Source: Flavobacterium sp.
GTDB lineage: Bacteria > Bacteroidota > Bacteroidia > Flavobacteriales > Flavobacteriaceae
DNA length: 45,128 nt
Direction: 5' to 3'
Assembly: GCF_030146175.1 (NCBI RefSeq)
Contig: NZ_JASLCE010000010.1
Coordinates: 1-45,128, forward strand
Every line of letters starts with the position of its first letter. Position 1 is the first letter of the stretch. Below, one piece after another: positions 1-8,146 of this stretch. Both the position numbers and the translations under genes were made by a program. The notes under the pieces were generated by a model. It had not been told where the DNA came from. It saw nothing but the letters and a program-made list of their open reading frames with translations, and did not search any database.

Positions 1-408
1 CTCTTTTCCTTTGGTGGCAAACTGTATCATTATTCCGTTCCGGTACCCTATCTTGAAAACGAATATCTAAAAATTATCGGACTATTCCTGATTCATATCG
101 CCTTGTTATGGGTGATGATCGCACAATATCAGATGCAAAATTCATGGAGAATCGGTATAGATGAAACACATAAAACCGAATTGCGTACCAACGGTATTTT
201 CGGAATAAGCCGAAATCCTATCTTTTTAGGAATGATCATTAGTGTTTTGGGGCTTTTTATGATAGTTCCCAATGCCTTGACATTTTTCACAACATTGGCG
301 ACTTATTTTATTATTCAAGTACAGGTACGACTGGAAGAAGCCTTTCTGACAAAACAACATCCGGTAGATTATCCAAAATACACGCAAAAAGTAAAACGTT
401 TTTTATAA
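1..408 (+). CDS. Isoprenylcysteine carboxyl methyltransferase-like membrane protein (5' end outside window)
   Basis: The reading frame is open from the first base, so the N-terminus lies upstream; about 135 C-terminal residues are visible. Seen: two hydrophobic segments, a SRNPIFLGM motif, and a C-terminal EEAFL...YPKYTQKVKRFL tail. This combination is typical of the ICMT/PEMT-like integral membrane methyltransferases, in which the conserved RNP and E-E residues surround the SAM site. Bacterial members act in the inner membrane, but their substrates are mostly unknown. The stop lies 17 nt before the next gene, and the third gene is a metal ATPase, so it is probably the first or an early gene of a metal-export operon. 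Such proteins are often encoded beside P1B ATPases and Cys-rich metal proteins. Family assignment is good; the substrate is unknown. Confidence 0.75.
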   Translation, partial: LFSFGGKLYHYSVPVPYLENEYLKIIGLFLIHIALLWVMIAQYQMQNSWRIGIDETHKTELRTNGIFGISRNPIFLGMIISVLGLFMIVPNALTFFTTLATYFIIQVQVRLEEAFLTKQHPVDYPKYTQKVKRFL

Positions 409-425
409 CCACTAACCTCAAGAAA

Positions 426-761
426 ATGAGAATTTTATTTTTAATTACCTTTATGATGCTTACTTCATTCACAGTCAATGCACAAGCGCAAAAAGCCGTT
501 ATCAAAACGACTATTACCTGTGATCACTGTAAAGAATGTGAAACCTGCGGACAATTGTTTGAAAAAAAACTAATCCGTCAGAAAGGGGTACAAATGGTAG
601 CACTTAATGAAAAAGAAATGACCATTACCGTATTTTTTAACGCCAAAAAAACAGATCTTTCCGCTATACGAACTGCTATTAGTCAGCTGGGTTATGATGC
701 CGACGATGTTAAAGCCGATCCAAAAGCTTATGAAGCCTTAGACGGTTGCTGCAAAGTATAA
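426..761 (+). CDS. Secreted Cys-rich heavy-metal-associated (HMA-like) protein
   Basis: 111 aa. Residues 1-20 form a signal peptide ending in VNAQ. The mature part resembles an HMA fold: a beta strand, then a metal-binding loop with four cysteines spaced CxxCxxCxxC (C32, C35, C38, C41). An expanded loop of this kind is unlike the single CxxC of MerP/CopZ. A further CC pair (108-109) lies three residues from the C-terminus. It is probably exported to the periplasm, where it could bind thiophilic ions or Zn and hand them over for removal. It sits 17 nt after the ICMT-like gene and 37 nt before the P1B ATPase, which strongly suggests co-transcription. The metal specificity is inferred from the neighbour only. 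Confidence 0.75.
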   Translation: MRILFLITFMMLTSFTVNAQAQKAVIKTTITCDHCKECETCGQLFEKKLIRQKGVQMVALNEKEMTITVFFNAKKTDLSAIRTAISQLGYDADDVKADPKAYEALDGCCKV

Positions 762-798
762 AAAACGGATGATCATTTATTCCTAATCCGAAAGTATT

Positions 799-2790
799 AT
801 GAAAAATGAAACACACAAACACGCTACCAACGGCGCAGATTGCTGTTCTGCTGATGCTAAAATAAACAATCAAAAAAAACAAACCCATGATCACGACCAT
901 GATCATGGGCACGATCACAATCACGACGAGGTTGCCGGGTGGAAAATGTTCCTACCGGCAATCCTGTCGTTCGTATTGCTAATGATCGCAATTGGAATAG
1001 ACAACTATTTCCCTATCGCAATATTCACCGGGTGGGTTCGCGTTGGCTGGTACCTACTGGCCTATTTACCCGTGGGTTGGCCAGTATTAAAAGAAGCAAT
1101 TCAAAACATGCGTAACGGAGCCTTTTTTACCGAATTTTTCCTGATGTCGATCGCAACACTGGGGGCTTTCTATATCGGGGAATATCCCGAAGGTGTGGCC
1201 GTAATGCTGTTTTATGCAATCGGTGAACTGTTCCAGACACTAGCCGTAACCCGTGCTAAATCGAATATTAAAGCCTTATTGGATCAAAGACCGGACACCG
1301 CAACGGTTATGGTCGATGGTAATCCGGTAACAAAAAAAGCAGCAACCATAACCATTGGTGAAATTATCCAACTAAAACCGGGCGAAAAAGTAGCCTTGGA
1401 CGGTATTTTACTATCAGATTCGGCTACTTTTAATACAGCCGCCTTAACCGGCGAAAGTAAACCCGATACCAAACGCAAAGGTGACACGGTACTAGCCGGA
1501 ATGATCAACCTCAACACTTCCGGTTTGGTCGAAGTAACAACTGCATATACCGACAGTAAATTGTCCAAAATTTTGGAGATGGTTCAGGAAGCAACAGCCA
1601 AAAAAGCCCCAACAGAATTGTTTATCCGTAAATTTGCGAATATCTACACCCCTATTGTAGTGTTTCTGGCTATCGGAATTTGCCTGTTACCGATGCTCTT
1701 TGTTTCCGATTATAATTTTAACGACTGGCTATACCGCGCACTCGTATTTCTGGTAGTTTCCTGTCCGTGTGCCTTGGTTATCTCTATTCCATTGGGCTAT
1801 TTCGGCGGAATTGGTGCCGCCAGTAAAAATGGAATATTGTTTAAAGGCTCTACGTTTTTAGACACTATGGCTTCTATTCAGGCCGTAGTGATGGACAAAA
1901 CCGGAACATTAACCAAAGGTGTTTTTAAGGTACAAGAGGTAGTTGCTTCGGGCTATACGGAACAAGAACTGGTACACTATACCGCTGCTTTGGAAACACA
2001 TTCTACGCATCCGGTAGGAACGGCAATTATTGCGTATGCAAATGGTGGAGAAAAAGGTATTCCGGTAACCGAAGTGGAAGAAATTGCAGGACACGGACTA
2101 AAAGGTCGTATAAATGGTAAAACCATTCTGGCCGGAAATGTCAAATTGCTTCAAAAATTTAAGATTCCCTACGATACGGCTATTGAAAATACATCTTATA
2201 CTATTATTACCGTTGCCATAGACGGACAATATGTCGGCTATTTTCTGATTTCGGATGAAATTAAGGAAGATGCGCCTCAGGCGATTGCTAATCTTCACCA
2301 ACTGGGAATTCAAACCGTGATGCTATCGGGTGATAAACAAGCTGTTGTATCAGCTGTAGCCAACGAATTGCGTATTGATACGGCCTATGGCGATTTGTTA
2401 CCGGAAGATAAAGTACGTCAGGTACAACAATTAAAAGATCGGAACCTAAAACTGGCTTTTGTGGGCGATGGTGTTAACGATGCTCCGGTAATTGCGTTGG
2501 CCGATGCCGGTATTGCTATGGGCGGACTGGGTAGCGATGCGACTATTGAAACGGCCGATATCGTCATTCAGAATGATCAACCATCGAAAATTCATACAGC
2601 AATTGCGATTGGTAAAAAAACCAAACAAATCGTATGGCAAAATATCGGTATGGCCTTTATTGTAAAAGCTGTCGTATTGATTCTTGGTGCCGGCGGACTC
2701 GCAACCATGTGGGAAGCCGTATTTGCCGATGTTGGTGTCGCACTTTTGGCGATCCTGAATGCCGTTCGGATACAAAAAATGAAGTTTTAA
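799..2790 (+). CDS. P1B-type heavy-metal-translocating ATPase, Zn/Cd/Pb class (ZntA/CadA-like)
   Basis: 663 aa. The protein pumps divalent soft metals out of the cytoplasm at the expense of ATP. Seen: transmembrane CPC motif at C322-P-C324, phosphorylation motif DKTGT with D366, a THPVG segment for nucleotide binding, the GDGVNDAP hinge, a lysine in the penultimate membrane helix (AFIVKAVVL) and ADVG in the last helix. The lysine and D-x-G pair are the features that separate Zn/Cd/Pb pumps (P1B-2) from copper pumps. There is no CxxC HMA domain at the N-terminus. Instead, residues about 30-45 are a run of His-Asp pairs, a plausible metal-sensing tail. It is the last gene of the metal operon and is followed by a palindromic repeat. 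Confidence 0.93.
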   Translation: MKNETHKHATNGADCCSADAKINNQKKQTHDHDHDHGHDHNHDEVAGWKMFLPAILSFVLLMIAIGIDNYFPIAIFTGWVRVGWYLLAYLPVGWPVLKEAIQNMRNGAFFTEFFLMSIATLGAFYIGEYPEGVAVMLFYAIGELFQTLAVTRAKSNIKALLDQRPDTATVMVDGNPVTKKAATITIGEIIQLKPGEKVALDGILLSDSATFNTAALTGESKPDTKRKGDTVLAGMINLNTSGLVEVTTAYTDSKLSKILEMVQEATAKKAPTELFIRKFANIYTPIVVFLAIGICLLPMLFVSDYNFNDWLYRALVFLVVSCPCALVISIPLGYFGGIGAASKNGILFKGSTFLDTMASIQAVVMDKTGTLTKGVFKVQEVVASGYTEQELVHYTAALETHSTHPVGTAIIAYANGGEKGIPVTEVEEIAGHGLKGRINGKTILAGNVKLLQKFKIPYDTAIENTSYTIITVAIDGQYVGYFLISDEIKEDAPQAIANLHQLGIQTVMLSGDKQAVVSAVANELRIDTAYGDLLPEDKVRQVQQLKDRNLKLAFVGDGVNDAPVIALADAGIAMGGLGSDATIETADIVIQNDQPSKIHTAIAIGKKTKQIVWQNIGMAFIVKAVVLILGAGGLATMWEAVFADVGVALLAILNAVRIQKMKF

Positions 2791-2801
2791 CTTCTTAGAG
2801 T

Positions 2802-2834
2802 ACACCTGACAGGTTTTGAAAACCTGTCAGGTGT
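2802..2834. repeat. Dispersed palindrome, copy 1
   Basis: Perfect inverted repeat with 16-bp arms (left arm ACACCTGACAGGTTTT) and a single G at the centre. It lies 11 bp after the P1B ATPase stop, in front of a gene on the same strand. It is one of seven related copies in this window (see 9222, 10215, 13110, 13831, 17593, 18069). It could end transcription of the metal operon, but no T-run follows beyond the stem. Confidence 0.92.
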
Positions 2835-2890
2835 TACTTTTTAGCAACAATCGTAAAATAGTATAACTCTTTCTCGAAATACTACAACAG

Positions 2891-2917
2891 TTGTATACAT
2901 TCCGATCGATACCTTCG
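2891..2917 (+). promoter_or_regulatory. Possible promoter of the methyltransferase gene
   Basis: TTG at 2891-2893 and TACCTTCG at 2910-2917, 16 nt apart, resemble the Bacteroidetes -33/-7 pair with one mismatch (C for T) in the -7 box. The ATG follows 18 nt later. The spacing is slightly short, so this is tentative. Confidence 0.35.
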
Positions 2918-2935
2918 CATTTTAAATGAATTTAT

Positions 2936-3598
2936 ATGACACCCTTATCTCCTATTGAAACCGGTAAACAATTGCGAAAACCGGATGGCGAAAACGGAAT
3001 TGCGATCGGTCGCGATATGAACCGTTCCAACCGTCTGATGTATACCGACCTTTTTACGTTACTCACCCTTAACGACCTCGACACCGTATTAGAAATCGGT
3101 TACGGAAACGGTATGCATTTTCCCGCTTATTTCGTGCCCGGAAAAGCCATTACTCTTTACGGAATGGACTATTCGGAAGTAATGCATCAGGAAGCTTTGC
3201 AAAATAACGCTTCGTTCGTTGCTGTAGGATCTCTAATCCCGGAATACGGTGATATTATAAACTGTTCCTATCCCGATAATAAATTTGATCATATTATAGC
3301 TTTAAACACGGTTTATTTTTGGGAACCATTGGAAAATTATCTGAACGTACTTTTCCGCATTTTAAAACCCGGTGGAAAATTATATATCGGTTATCGCCCG
3401 AAACACGTCCTACATCAGCTCGATTTTGTCCAGGAAGGCTTTGCGTTATACGATGCCGCTTTTTTAAATGATCAACTTGAAAAAGCCGGTTTTGAAATTG
3501 TACAGGAACACCAGCATAATTATTCCAAAATGACGGTTAACGGTCAGCCGCTTGAAAGTACCGATCTGGTAACCGTTTGTATAAAAAAAGAGGCTTAG
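2936..3598 (+). CDS. Class I SAM-dependent methyltransferase
   Basis: 220 aa. The SAM-binding motif I, VLEIGYGNG, lies at about residues 55-63. It is followed by an acidic end of strand 2 (YGMDYSE), a DHIIALNTVYFW segment (motif IV region) and LKPGGKLYIGYR (motif VI region). This is the Methyltransf_11/25 (UbiE-like) pattern. There is no substrate-specific domain, so the acceptor is unknown. The gene stands alone between a palindrome and the convergent ettA; its last codons form the left arm of a bidirectional terminator. A small-molecule substrate is more likely than RNA or DNA, from the family at large. Confidence 0.82.
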   Translation: MTPLSPIETGKQLRKPDGENGIAIGRDMNRSNRLMYTDLFTLLTLNDLDTVLEIGYGNGMHFPAYFVPGKAITLYGMDYSEVMHQEALQNNASFVAVGSLIPEYGDIINCSYPDNKFDHIIALNTVYFWEPLENYLNVLFRILKPGGKLYIGYRPKHVLHQLDFVQEGFALYDAAFLNDQLEKAGFEIVQEHQHNYSKMTVNGQPLESTDLVTVCIKKEA

Positions 3599-3611
3599 AA
3601 AAGCCTCTTTT
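3586..3611. terminator. Bidirectional terminator, methyltransferase / ettA
   Basis: Arms AAAAGAGGCTT (3586-3596) and AAGCCTCTTTT (3601-3611) around an AGAA loop, with A- and T-runs on both sides. The left arm is made from the last codons and stop of the methyltransferase gene; the right arm ends 2 nt from the ettA stop. It therefore serves both convergent genes. Confidence 0.9.
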
Positions 3612-3613
3612 AA

Positions 3614-5308
3614 TTATCCTCGGATCAGTTTTTTGTATTTGATACGGGTTGGTGTTAAATCGCCACCAAGACGTTTCTTTTTGTTTTCTTCATAATCGGA
3701 GAAACTTCCTTCGAAGAAATAGACCTGCGAATCACCTTCAAAAGCCAGGATATGCGTACAAATCCTGTCCAGGAACCAACGGTCGTGGGAAATTACTACC
3801 GCACATCCGGCGAAGTTTTCCAAACCTTCTTCCAACGCACGAAGCGTGTTGATATCCAAGTCGTTCGTAGGCTCATCCAGTAGCAATACGTTTCCTTCTT
3901 CTTTTAAAGTCATCGCCAAATGCAAACGGTTACGTTCTCCTCCGGAAAGCGTCGAAACCTTTTTGTTTTGATCACTTCCACCAAAGTTAAATCGTGACAA
4001 ATACGCTCTTGAATTTACCTGACGACCGCCCATCATTACCAATTCCTGACCATCGCAAAAGTTTTCCCAGATGGATTTATTTGGATCGATATTCGAGTGT
4101 GACTGATCCACATAAGCGATTTTAGCCGTATCTCCGATAACAAATTCCCCATTATCCGGTGCTTCTTCTCCCATGATCATTCGGAAAATCGTTGATTTAC
4201 CGGCACCATTCGGACCGATAATCCCTACGATTCCCGCTTGTGGCAAGGTAAAGTTTAGGTTTTCATATAATAGTTTGTCACCAAAAGCTTTCGAAACGTT
4301 TTTCGCTTCGATTACATTGGTTCCCAAACGCGGACCATTCGGGATGTAGATTTCCAGTTTCTCATCCAGTTCTTTTTGGTCTTCGTTTAATAATTTATCG
4401 TAGTTCTGTAAACGGGCTTTTTGTTTTGTCTGACGCCCTTTGGCTCCCTGACGTACCCAGTCTAACTCGCGCTCTAATGTTTTTCTACGTTTGGAAGCTA
4501 CTTTTTCTTCCTGTTCCATACGTTTTGATTTCTGATCCAACCAAGACGAATAGTTTCCTTTCCACGGAATACCTTCACCGCGGTCTAACTCCAAAATCCA
4601 TCCGGCTACGTTATCAAGGAAATAACGGTCGTGGGTTACGGCAATTACCGTTCCGGCATATTGTTGTAAGTGTTGCTCCAACCACAGTACGCTTTCCGCA
4701 TCCAGGTGGTTGGTAGGCTCATCCAGTAACAATACATCCGGCTGTTGCAATAACAAACGACATAAAGCTACACGACGACGCTCTCCTCCGGACAATACTT
4801 TAATTGGGGTATCCGGTTCCGGCGTACGTAAGGCATCCATCGCGATTTCCAGTTTGGTATCCAGTTCCCACGCGCCTACCGCATCGATTTTGTCCTGAAG
4901 TTCGGCCTGACGGTCCATCAACTTCTGCATCTTGTCGGCATCTTCGTATACTTCCGGTAACCCGAACATATCGTTGATTTTGTTAAACTCGTCCAGAATC
5001 GCAACCGTTTCGGCTACTCCTTCGCGTACGATTTCAATAACAGTTTTGGTTTCGTCCAGTTGCGGTTCCTGCTCCAAATATCCAACCGTATAACCCGGTG
5101 CAAATACAACATCACCCTGGTAGTTTTTATCTACTCCGGCAATAATTTTTAATAAGGATGATTTACCAGAACCGTTTAATCCCAGGATACCAATTTTGGC
5201 TCCGTAGAAAAAGCTCAGGTAAATGTCTTTTAAAACCTGTTTGTTCGTGCTCGAGTAGGTTTTACTTACCCGGGACATCGAAAATATTACTTTCTTATCG
5301 TCTGACAT
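3614..5308 (-). CDS. ettA: Energy-dependent translational throttle protein EttA (ABC-F ATPase)
   Basis: 564 aa, close to the usual EttA length of about 555. It is a soluble ABC-F protein with two nucleotide-binding domains. Seen: Walker A GLNGSGKS at residues 43-50, signature LSGGERRR near 171, Walker B LLLDEPTNHLD, the charged linker around 240-320 (KSKRMEQEEKVASKRRK), a second Walker A GPNGAGKS near 360 and a second LSGGERNR near 460. In E. coli, EttA binds the ribosomal E site and gates the first steps of elongation according to ATP/ADP. Full-length identity in domain order and size favours EttA over Uup or resistance-type ABC-F proteins. It is monocistronic, with a perfect -7 box and a palindrome in its leader. 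Confidence 0.94.
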   Translation of the reverse strand: MSDDKKVIFSMSRVSKTYSSTNKQVLKDIYLSFFYGAKIGILGLNGSGKSSLLKIIAGVDKNYQGDVVFAPGYTVGYLEQEPQLDETKTVIEIVREGVAETVAILDEFNKINDMFGLPEVYEDADKMQKLMDRQAELQDKIDAVGAWELDTKLEIAMDALRTPEPDTPIKVLSGGERRRVALCRLLLQQPDVLLLDEPTNHLDAESVLWLEQHLQQYAGTVIAVTHDRYFLDNVAGWILELDRGEGIPWKGNYSSWLDQKSKRMEQEEKVASKRRKTLERELDWVRQGAKGRQTKQKARLQNYDKLLNEDQKELDEKLEIYIPNGPRLGTNVIEAKNVSKAFGDKLLYENLNFTLPQAGIVGIIGPNGAGKSTIFRMIMGEEAPDNGEFVIGDTAKIAYVDQSHSNIDPNKSIWENFCDGQELVMMGGRQVNSRAYLSRFNFGGSDQNKKVSTLSGGERNRLHLAMTLKEEGNVLLLDEPTNDLDINTLRALEEGLENFAGCAVVISHDRWFLDRICTHILAFEGDSQVYFFEGSFSDYEENKKKRLGGDLTPTRIKYKKLIRG

Positions 5309-5324
5309 ATCAAAATGTGTTTAG

Positions 5325-5338
5325 TGTCTGTTCAGACA
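5325..5338. promoter_or_regulatory. 14-bp palindrome at the ettA transcription start
   Basis: TGTCTG-TT-CAGACA, perfect 6-bp arms. It begins 1 bp downstream (in the ettA sense) of the -7 box and so covers the expected transcription start and the first part of the leader. It could be an operator or a short 5'-end hairpin. Confidence 0.55.
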
Positions 5339-5339
5339 G

Positions 5340-5347
5340 CAAATATA
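5340..5347 (-). promoter_or_regulatory. ettA promoter -7 box
   Basis: On the minus strand this reads TATATTTG, a perfect match to the Bacteroidetes -7 consensus TAnnTTTG. The start codon is 31 nt downstream. No clear -33 TTG is visible at the expected distance. Confidence 0.65.
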
Positions 5348-5473
5348 AGTGAAATACGATAGAATAAAAATTACTGGGAGATTTATGGTTTTAACAACGA
5401 AAAACAAACAAAAGAAAATGATCAAAACGCTTTAAAAGCTTCAGGAATAATAACAGCTTATATACGCCAACAG

Positions 5474-5505
5474 AAAAAAAGATGACCAAATAGTCACCTT
5501 TTTTT
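5474..5505 (-). terminator. Terminator of the SDR gene
   Basis: In + orientation: an A7 run, GATGAC, a short loop, GTCACC and a T7 run. The stem has one A-C mismatch. It overlaps the stop codon of the SDR gene, and the gene's sense strand ends in a U-run. It would also act on transcripts coming from the left. Confidence 0.75.
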
Positions 5506-6256
5506 AACGGATTACCGAAATACCGGCATCCACTTTTAGTTCTGTTCCATGAATATAGGAGGCTTCTTCTGAAGCGAGAAATAGTACCGCCTTGGCAATT
5601 TCCGAAGGTTCACCCTGTCGTTGAAACGGAATCGTCGGGATTAAGGCCGTAACAGCACTTTCAATCTGCTCGGCTGTGAGTCCTGTATTACTGTAAATAT
5701 TGGTTTTAATATGACCGGGACTGATCCCGTTTACGCGAATCCCTTTGACGGTTAATTCGGCTGCAAAGGTTTTGATAAACGATTGTACCGCCGATTTTGC
5801 CGCGGAATACACCGAAAAATTAGCCATTCCTACTTCCGTCACAAAAGAAGTATTAAAAACAATACTACTTCCCGGTTGCAATAACGGCAAGAGTTGTTGT
5901 ACGGTAAAAAAAGGCCCTTTTACCAGCATATCAAACAACTCGTCAAAATGAACCTCATCGGCCTGTTCGATAGTCGCAAACCGACCGTAACCGGCATTTA
6001 AAAAGACCAGATCAAGAGTATCAGTATAAGTATATACCTGTTGTTGCAATTGCATCAGATCCTGCATATTGCCCGCATTGGATATAATACCGTGGCAGTT
6101 CTGTCCTAATAATGCGACGGCTTTATTTACCGTTTCGGCACTACGCCCGGTAATGATCACCTGTCCGCCTTCGGCTATAAACTGACGCGCGGTGGCTAGT
6201 CCCATACCATTGGTTCCGCCGGTTATCAATGCAAATTTGTTTTGAAATCGCTGCAT
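5504..6256 (-). CDS. SDR-family NAD(P)-dependent oxidoreductase
   Basis: 250 aa, the standard size for a classical short-chain dehydrogenase. Seen: cofactor motif TGGTNGMG at 12-19, NAG at 87-89, a serine in NTSFVT near 137, the catalytic YSAAK with Y150 and K154, and the SPGHIKTN segment after the last core strand. GRS at 37-39 after strand 2, without an acidic residue, suggests NADPH preference (inference). The C-terminal ...YIHGTELKVDAG is typical. The gene stands alone, divergent from nothing and upstream of no partner; the substrate cannot be read from the sequence. Confidence 0.9.
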   Translation of the reverse strand: MQRFQNKFALITGGTNGMGLATARQFIAEGGQVIITGRSAETVNKAVALLGQNCHGIISNAGNMQDLMQLQQQVYTYTDTLDLVFLNAGYGRFATIEQADEVHFDELFDMLVKGPFFTVQQLLPLLQPGSSIVFNTSFVTEVGMANFSVYSAAKSAVQSFIKTFAAELTVKGIRVNGISPGHIKTNIYSNTGLTAEQIESAVTALIPTIPFQRQGEPSEIAKAVLFLASEEASYIHGTELKVDAGISVIR

Positions 6257-6328
6257 GGTTTTTATTTTTAATTACCCTGCAAAAATTGATAATCCGCCTC
6301 CTTTTTAAAACCCGAATCTTGCGGTTTA

Positions 6329-6691
6329 TTAAAATACCTGTACCTCTACCGGAAAGGTCGACGAATAGCAGTTGACATAGGCATCATTAAAAAATACCCG
6401 TCCGTAGGCCACTAAAGCTACGTTTCCGGTATAAATAAGCGCTTTATTAATATAAATCCTGAAATTAAAACTCGTCGGTACGTTTAGATTATTGACGATC
6501 TCAAAATTGTTGGCACACGTATGTACTCCGTTAACAACATCATACGAAAAAATAAAATCATGCGGATTTCCTCCGGCTGAATTTAATACATCAACTGTAG
6601 CATAGTACTGGTTGTACGTTTGAGACTGCATTTTAAATGGAACCAATGTGAAGAAAAGTAAACACACGGTTTTTAGTAGTAATGGTTTCAT
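6329..6691 (-). CDS. Secreted protein of unknown function
   Basis: 120 aa, not recognised. A signal peptide is clear: a positively charged start, a hydrophobic run (LLLKTVCLLFFTLVPF) and a likely cleavage after MQSQ near residue 24. The mature part of about 95 residues is rich in aromatic residues, Asn and Val, with predicted beta strands and two cysteines (in HTCANNF and NCYSS) that could form a disulfide. It is probably periplasmic or secreted. It has its own leader region and no operon partner. It is separated by 265 bp of palindrome-rich DNA from the divergent PAS-LuxR gene, which could regulate it (inference). Confidence 0.6.
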   Translation of the reverse strand: MKPLLLKTVCLLFFTLVPFKMQSQTYNQYYATVDVLNSAGGNPHDFIFSYDVVNGVHTCANNFEIVNNLNVPTSFNFRIYINKALIYTGNVALVAYGRVFFNDAYVNCYSSTFPVEVQVF

Positions 6692-6701
6692 AGTCTAATG
6701 G

Positions 6702-6884
6702 TTTTATGGTTACTATAATTTTATACGCAAAACGCCCCAATAATTGATTTTCTACGAGTACAGCACTGTCTTCGGTTCTGAATCATATCCTATGACCGTA
6801 ATCCTATTTAGGGCAAAAATCAGTAAAACAAACCGTTACACTGAATTTAATCTCTAATATATCTCAAATAACGTAACCATAAAA
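6702..6884. promoter_or_regulatory. Divergent control region with 12-bp inverted repeat
   Basis: TTTTATGGTTAC at 6702-6713 and its exact reverse complement at 6873-6884 flank the 265-bp region between the secreted orphan and the PAS-LuxR gene. The rest of the region is AT-rich and I see no gene in it. Each half is placed similarly with respect to its divergent gene, which suggests a shared binding site. Confidence 0.4.
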
Positions 6885-6923
6885 TCGCTACTAGTAGTGA
6901 TTTTTAAGTTCTCAAATTGAGAA
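6885..6923. promoter_or_regulatory. Two palindromes upstream of PAS-LuxR gene
   Basis: Site A, 6885-6900, is a 16-bp palindrome with one mismatch around CTACTAGTAG. Site B, 6909-6923, is TTCTCAA-A-TTGAGAA, perfect 7-bp arms. Both lie just upstream of TATATTTA at 6931-6938, a one-mismatch -7 box 18 nt before the ATG. They are plausible operators, perhaps for autoregulation. Confidence 0.5.
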
Positions 6924-6956
6924 TTTTATTTATATTTACATACTATTTTCCTGATT

Positions 6957-7733
6957 ATGGAGTTGCTCAAATTCAATACGATGAAAAAGACCTGGCATCA
7001 GATTGCCCGGTATCACGACGGCAATACACCGCCTTCTTTTGAATTGGAAGTCTATAAAAAGTTATTAAACATCTTCCATATAGGCGATTTTTACTATTAT
7101 ATTGTAAACCTGCCCCATGTAGAAATTGAATTCGTTAGCGATACTGTAAAAAAGGTGTTGGGAATTGCTTGTACAGCTGATTTTAATGTCGATTATATTC
7201 TAACGAATATTCATCCGGACGATCAGAATCGTTTTATGAGGTACGAACAACAAGTCACTGCATTTTTTAATGCTTTACCACCGGGTAAGGTTTTAAAATA
7301 CAAGGTGAGTTATGATTACCGTTTGCGATGTGCCGATGGTTCGTACAAATGGATACTGATGCAAACGATCACCATTCAAAGTGATGAAAAAGGATCGGTC
7401 ATTCGCGTATTGGGAATACAAACGGATATTTCCCATATAAAAACCGATGCAATTCCTTCGGGACTTTCTTTTATCGGATTGGACGGAGAACCCTCCTATT
7501 TTAATGCTGTCGGCCAACAAATCAAACAACCGTTTTCCAACGCTCTTTTTACCAAACGGGAACGGCAGATTTTAGAATTGATCATCACTGGAAAAAATAC
7601 TTGTGAAATTGCCGATTTACTCAACATTTCGATACATACGGTCAATACGCACCGCAAAAATATTATGGCAAAATCGGCTTGTAAAAGTCTGGTCGAGCTC
7701 GGTTCAAAAGCGATTCGTGAAGGCTGGATTTAA
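6957..7733 (+). CDS. PAS-domain LuxR-type transcriptional regulator
   Basis: 258 aa. Residues about 50-155 form a PAS_3-like sensor (IHPDDQNRFM, then YRLRCADGSYKWILMQ and VLGIQTDIS). Residues about 195-258 form a LuxR/GerE helix-turn-helix (FTKRERQILELI, then STHTVNTHR-like ISIHTVNTHRKNI). There is no response-regulator receiver domain, so it is a one-component regulator responding to a ligand or redox state through the PAS domain. Start chosen at 6957; the Met at 6981 is an alternative. Its stop overlaps the stop of the convergent DUF1398 gene by 4 bp. Palindromes upstream suggest autocontrol. Confidence 0.85.
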   Translation: MELLKFNTMKKTWHQIARYHDGNTPPSFELEVYKKLLNIFHIGDFYYYIVNLPHVEIEFVSDTVKKVLGIACTADFNVDYILTNIHPDDQNRFMRYEQQVTAFFNALPPGKVLKYKVSYDYRLRCADGSYKWILMQTITIQSDEKGSVIRVLGIQTDISHIKTDAIPSGLSFIGLDGEPSYFNAVGQQIKQPFSNALFTKRERQILELIITGKNTCEIADLLNISIHTVNTHRKNIMAKSACKSLVELGSKAIREGWI

Positions 7734-8122
7734 CCCGGTATTTTTTCGACCAGTATTTCATTGCCAGACCGATCGTAATACGTACAGGTCTTTTTTTTCA
7801 TATCCATAGTCCATTTTGCTATACCCGAACGGGCACAATCCGCACAAAAAGTCAGGTAGTCGGTTTGTCCCTGTTGATGTGCTTTTAACTCTTTTTTAAA
7901 GACGAGAAGATTAGTCTCCGGAGCAATTATAAGCGTTTCATACACCGGAGCCGCGCTTATTTGGTAATCATTGGTACCGTAATAAGTAGTGTGTCCATCG
8001 GAAACATAGGTTTCATAAAAAACCACACCCAAACCAATCAAGTCTTGAATATAATTCGGGAAATCGGCACCTGATTTTACTTTTGCATGTGCCGTTTTAA
8101 TCTGTTCCAGTGTAAACATCAT
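7730..8122 (-). CDS. DUF1398 family protein
   Basis: 130 aa. The N-terminal FTLEQIKTAHAKVKSGADFP, the central IGLGVVFYETYVSDG and the HTTYYG segment match my memory of DUF1398 proteins such as E. coli YbcV, which are of unknown function. They are soluble and cytoplasmic, with no signal peptide or membrane segment. The next gene upstream on the same strand is the MarR regulator, ending 24 nt before this start, so it may be the third gene of the GNAT-MarR operon. It overlaps the PAS-LuxR stop tail to tail, leaving no room for a terminator. Confidence 0.75.
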   Translation of the reverse strand: MMFTLEQIKTAHAKVKSGADFPNYIQDLIGLGVVFYETYVSDGHTTYYGTNDYQISAAPVYETLIIAPETNLLVFKKELKAHQQGQTDYLTFCADCARSGIAKWTMDMKKKTCTYYDRSGNEILVEKIPG

Positions 8123-8146
8123 ACTATTTTTAGATACTCAAATATA

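Noticed and set aside
709..924. Minus-strand open frame opposite the His-rich start of the P1B ATPase
   Set aside because: It is the complement of a His/Asp repeat and of the end of the HMA-like gene, giving a low-complexity Val/Ile/Met-rich product; shadow of the real coding strand.
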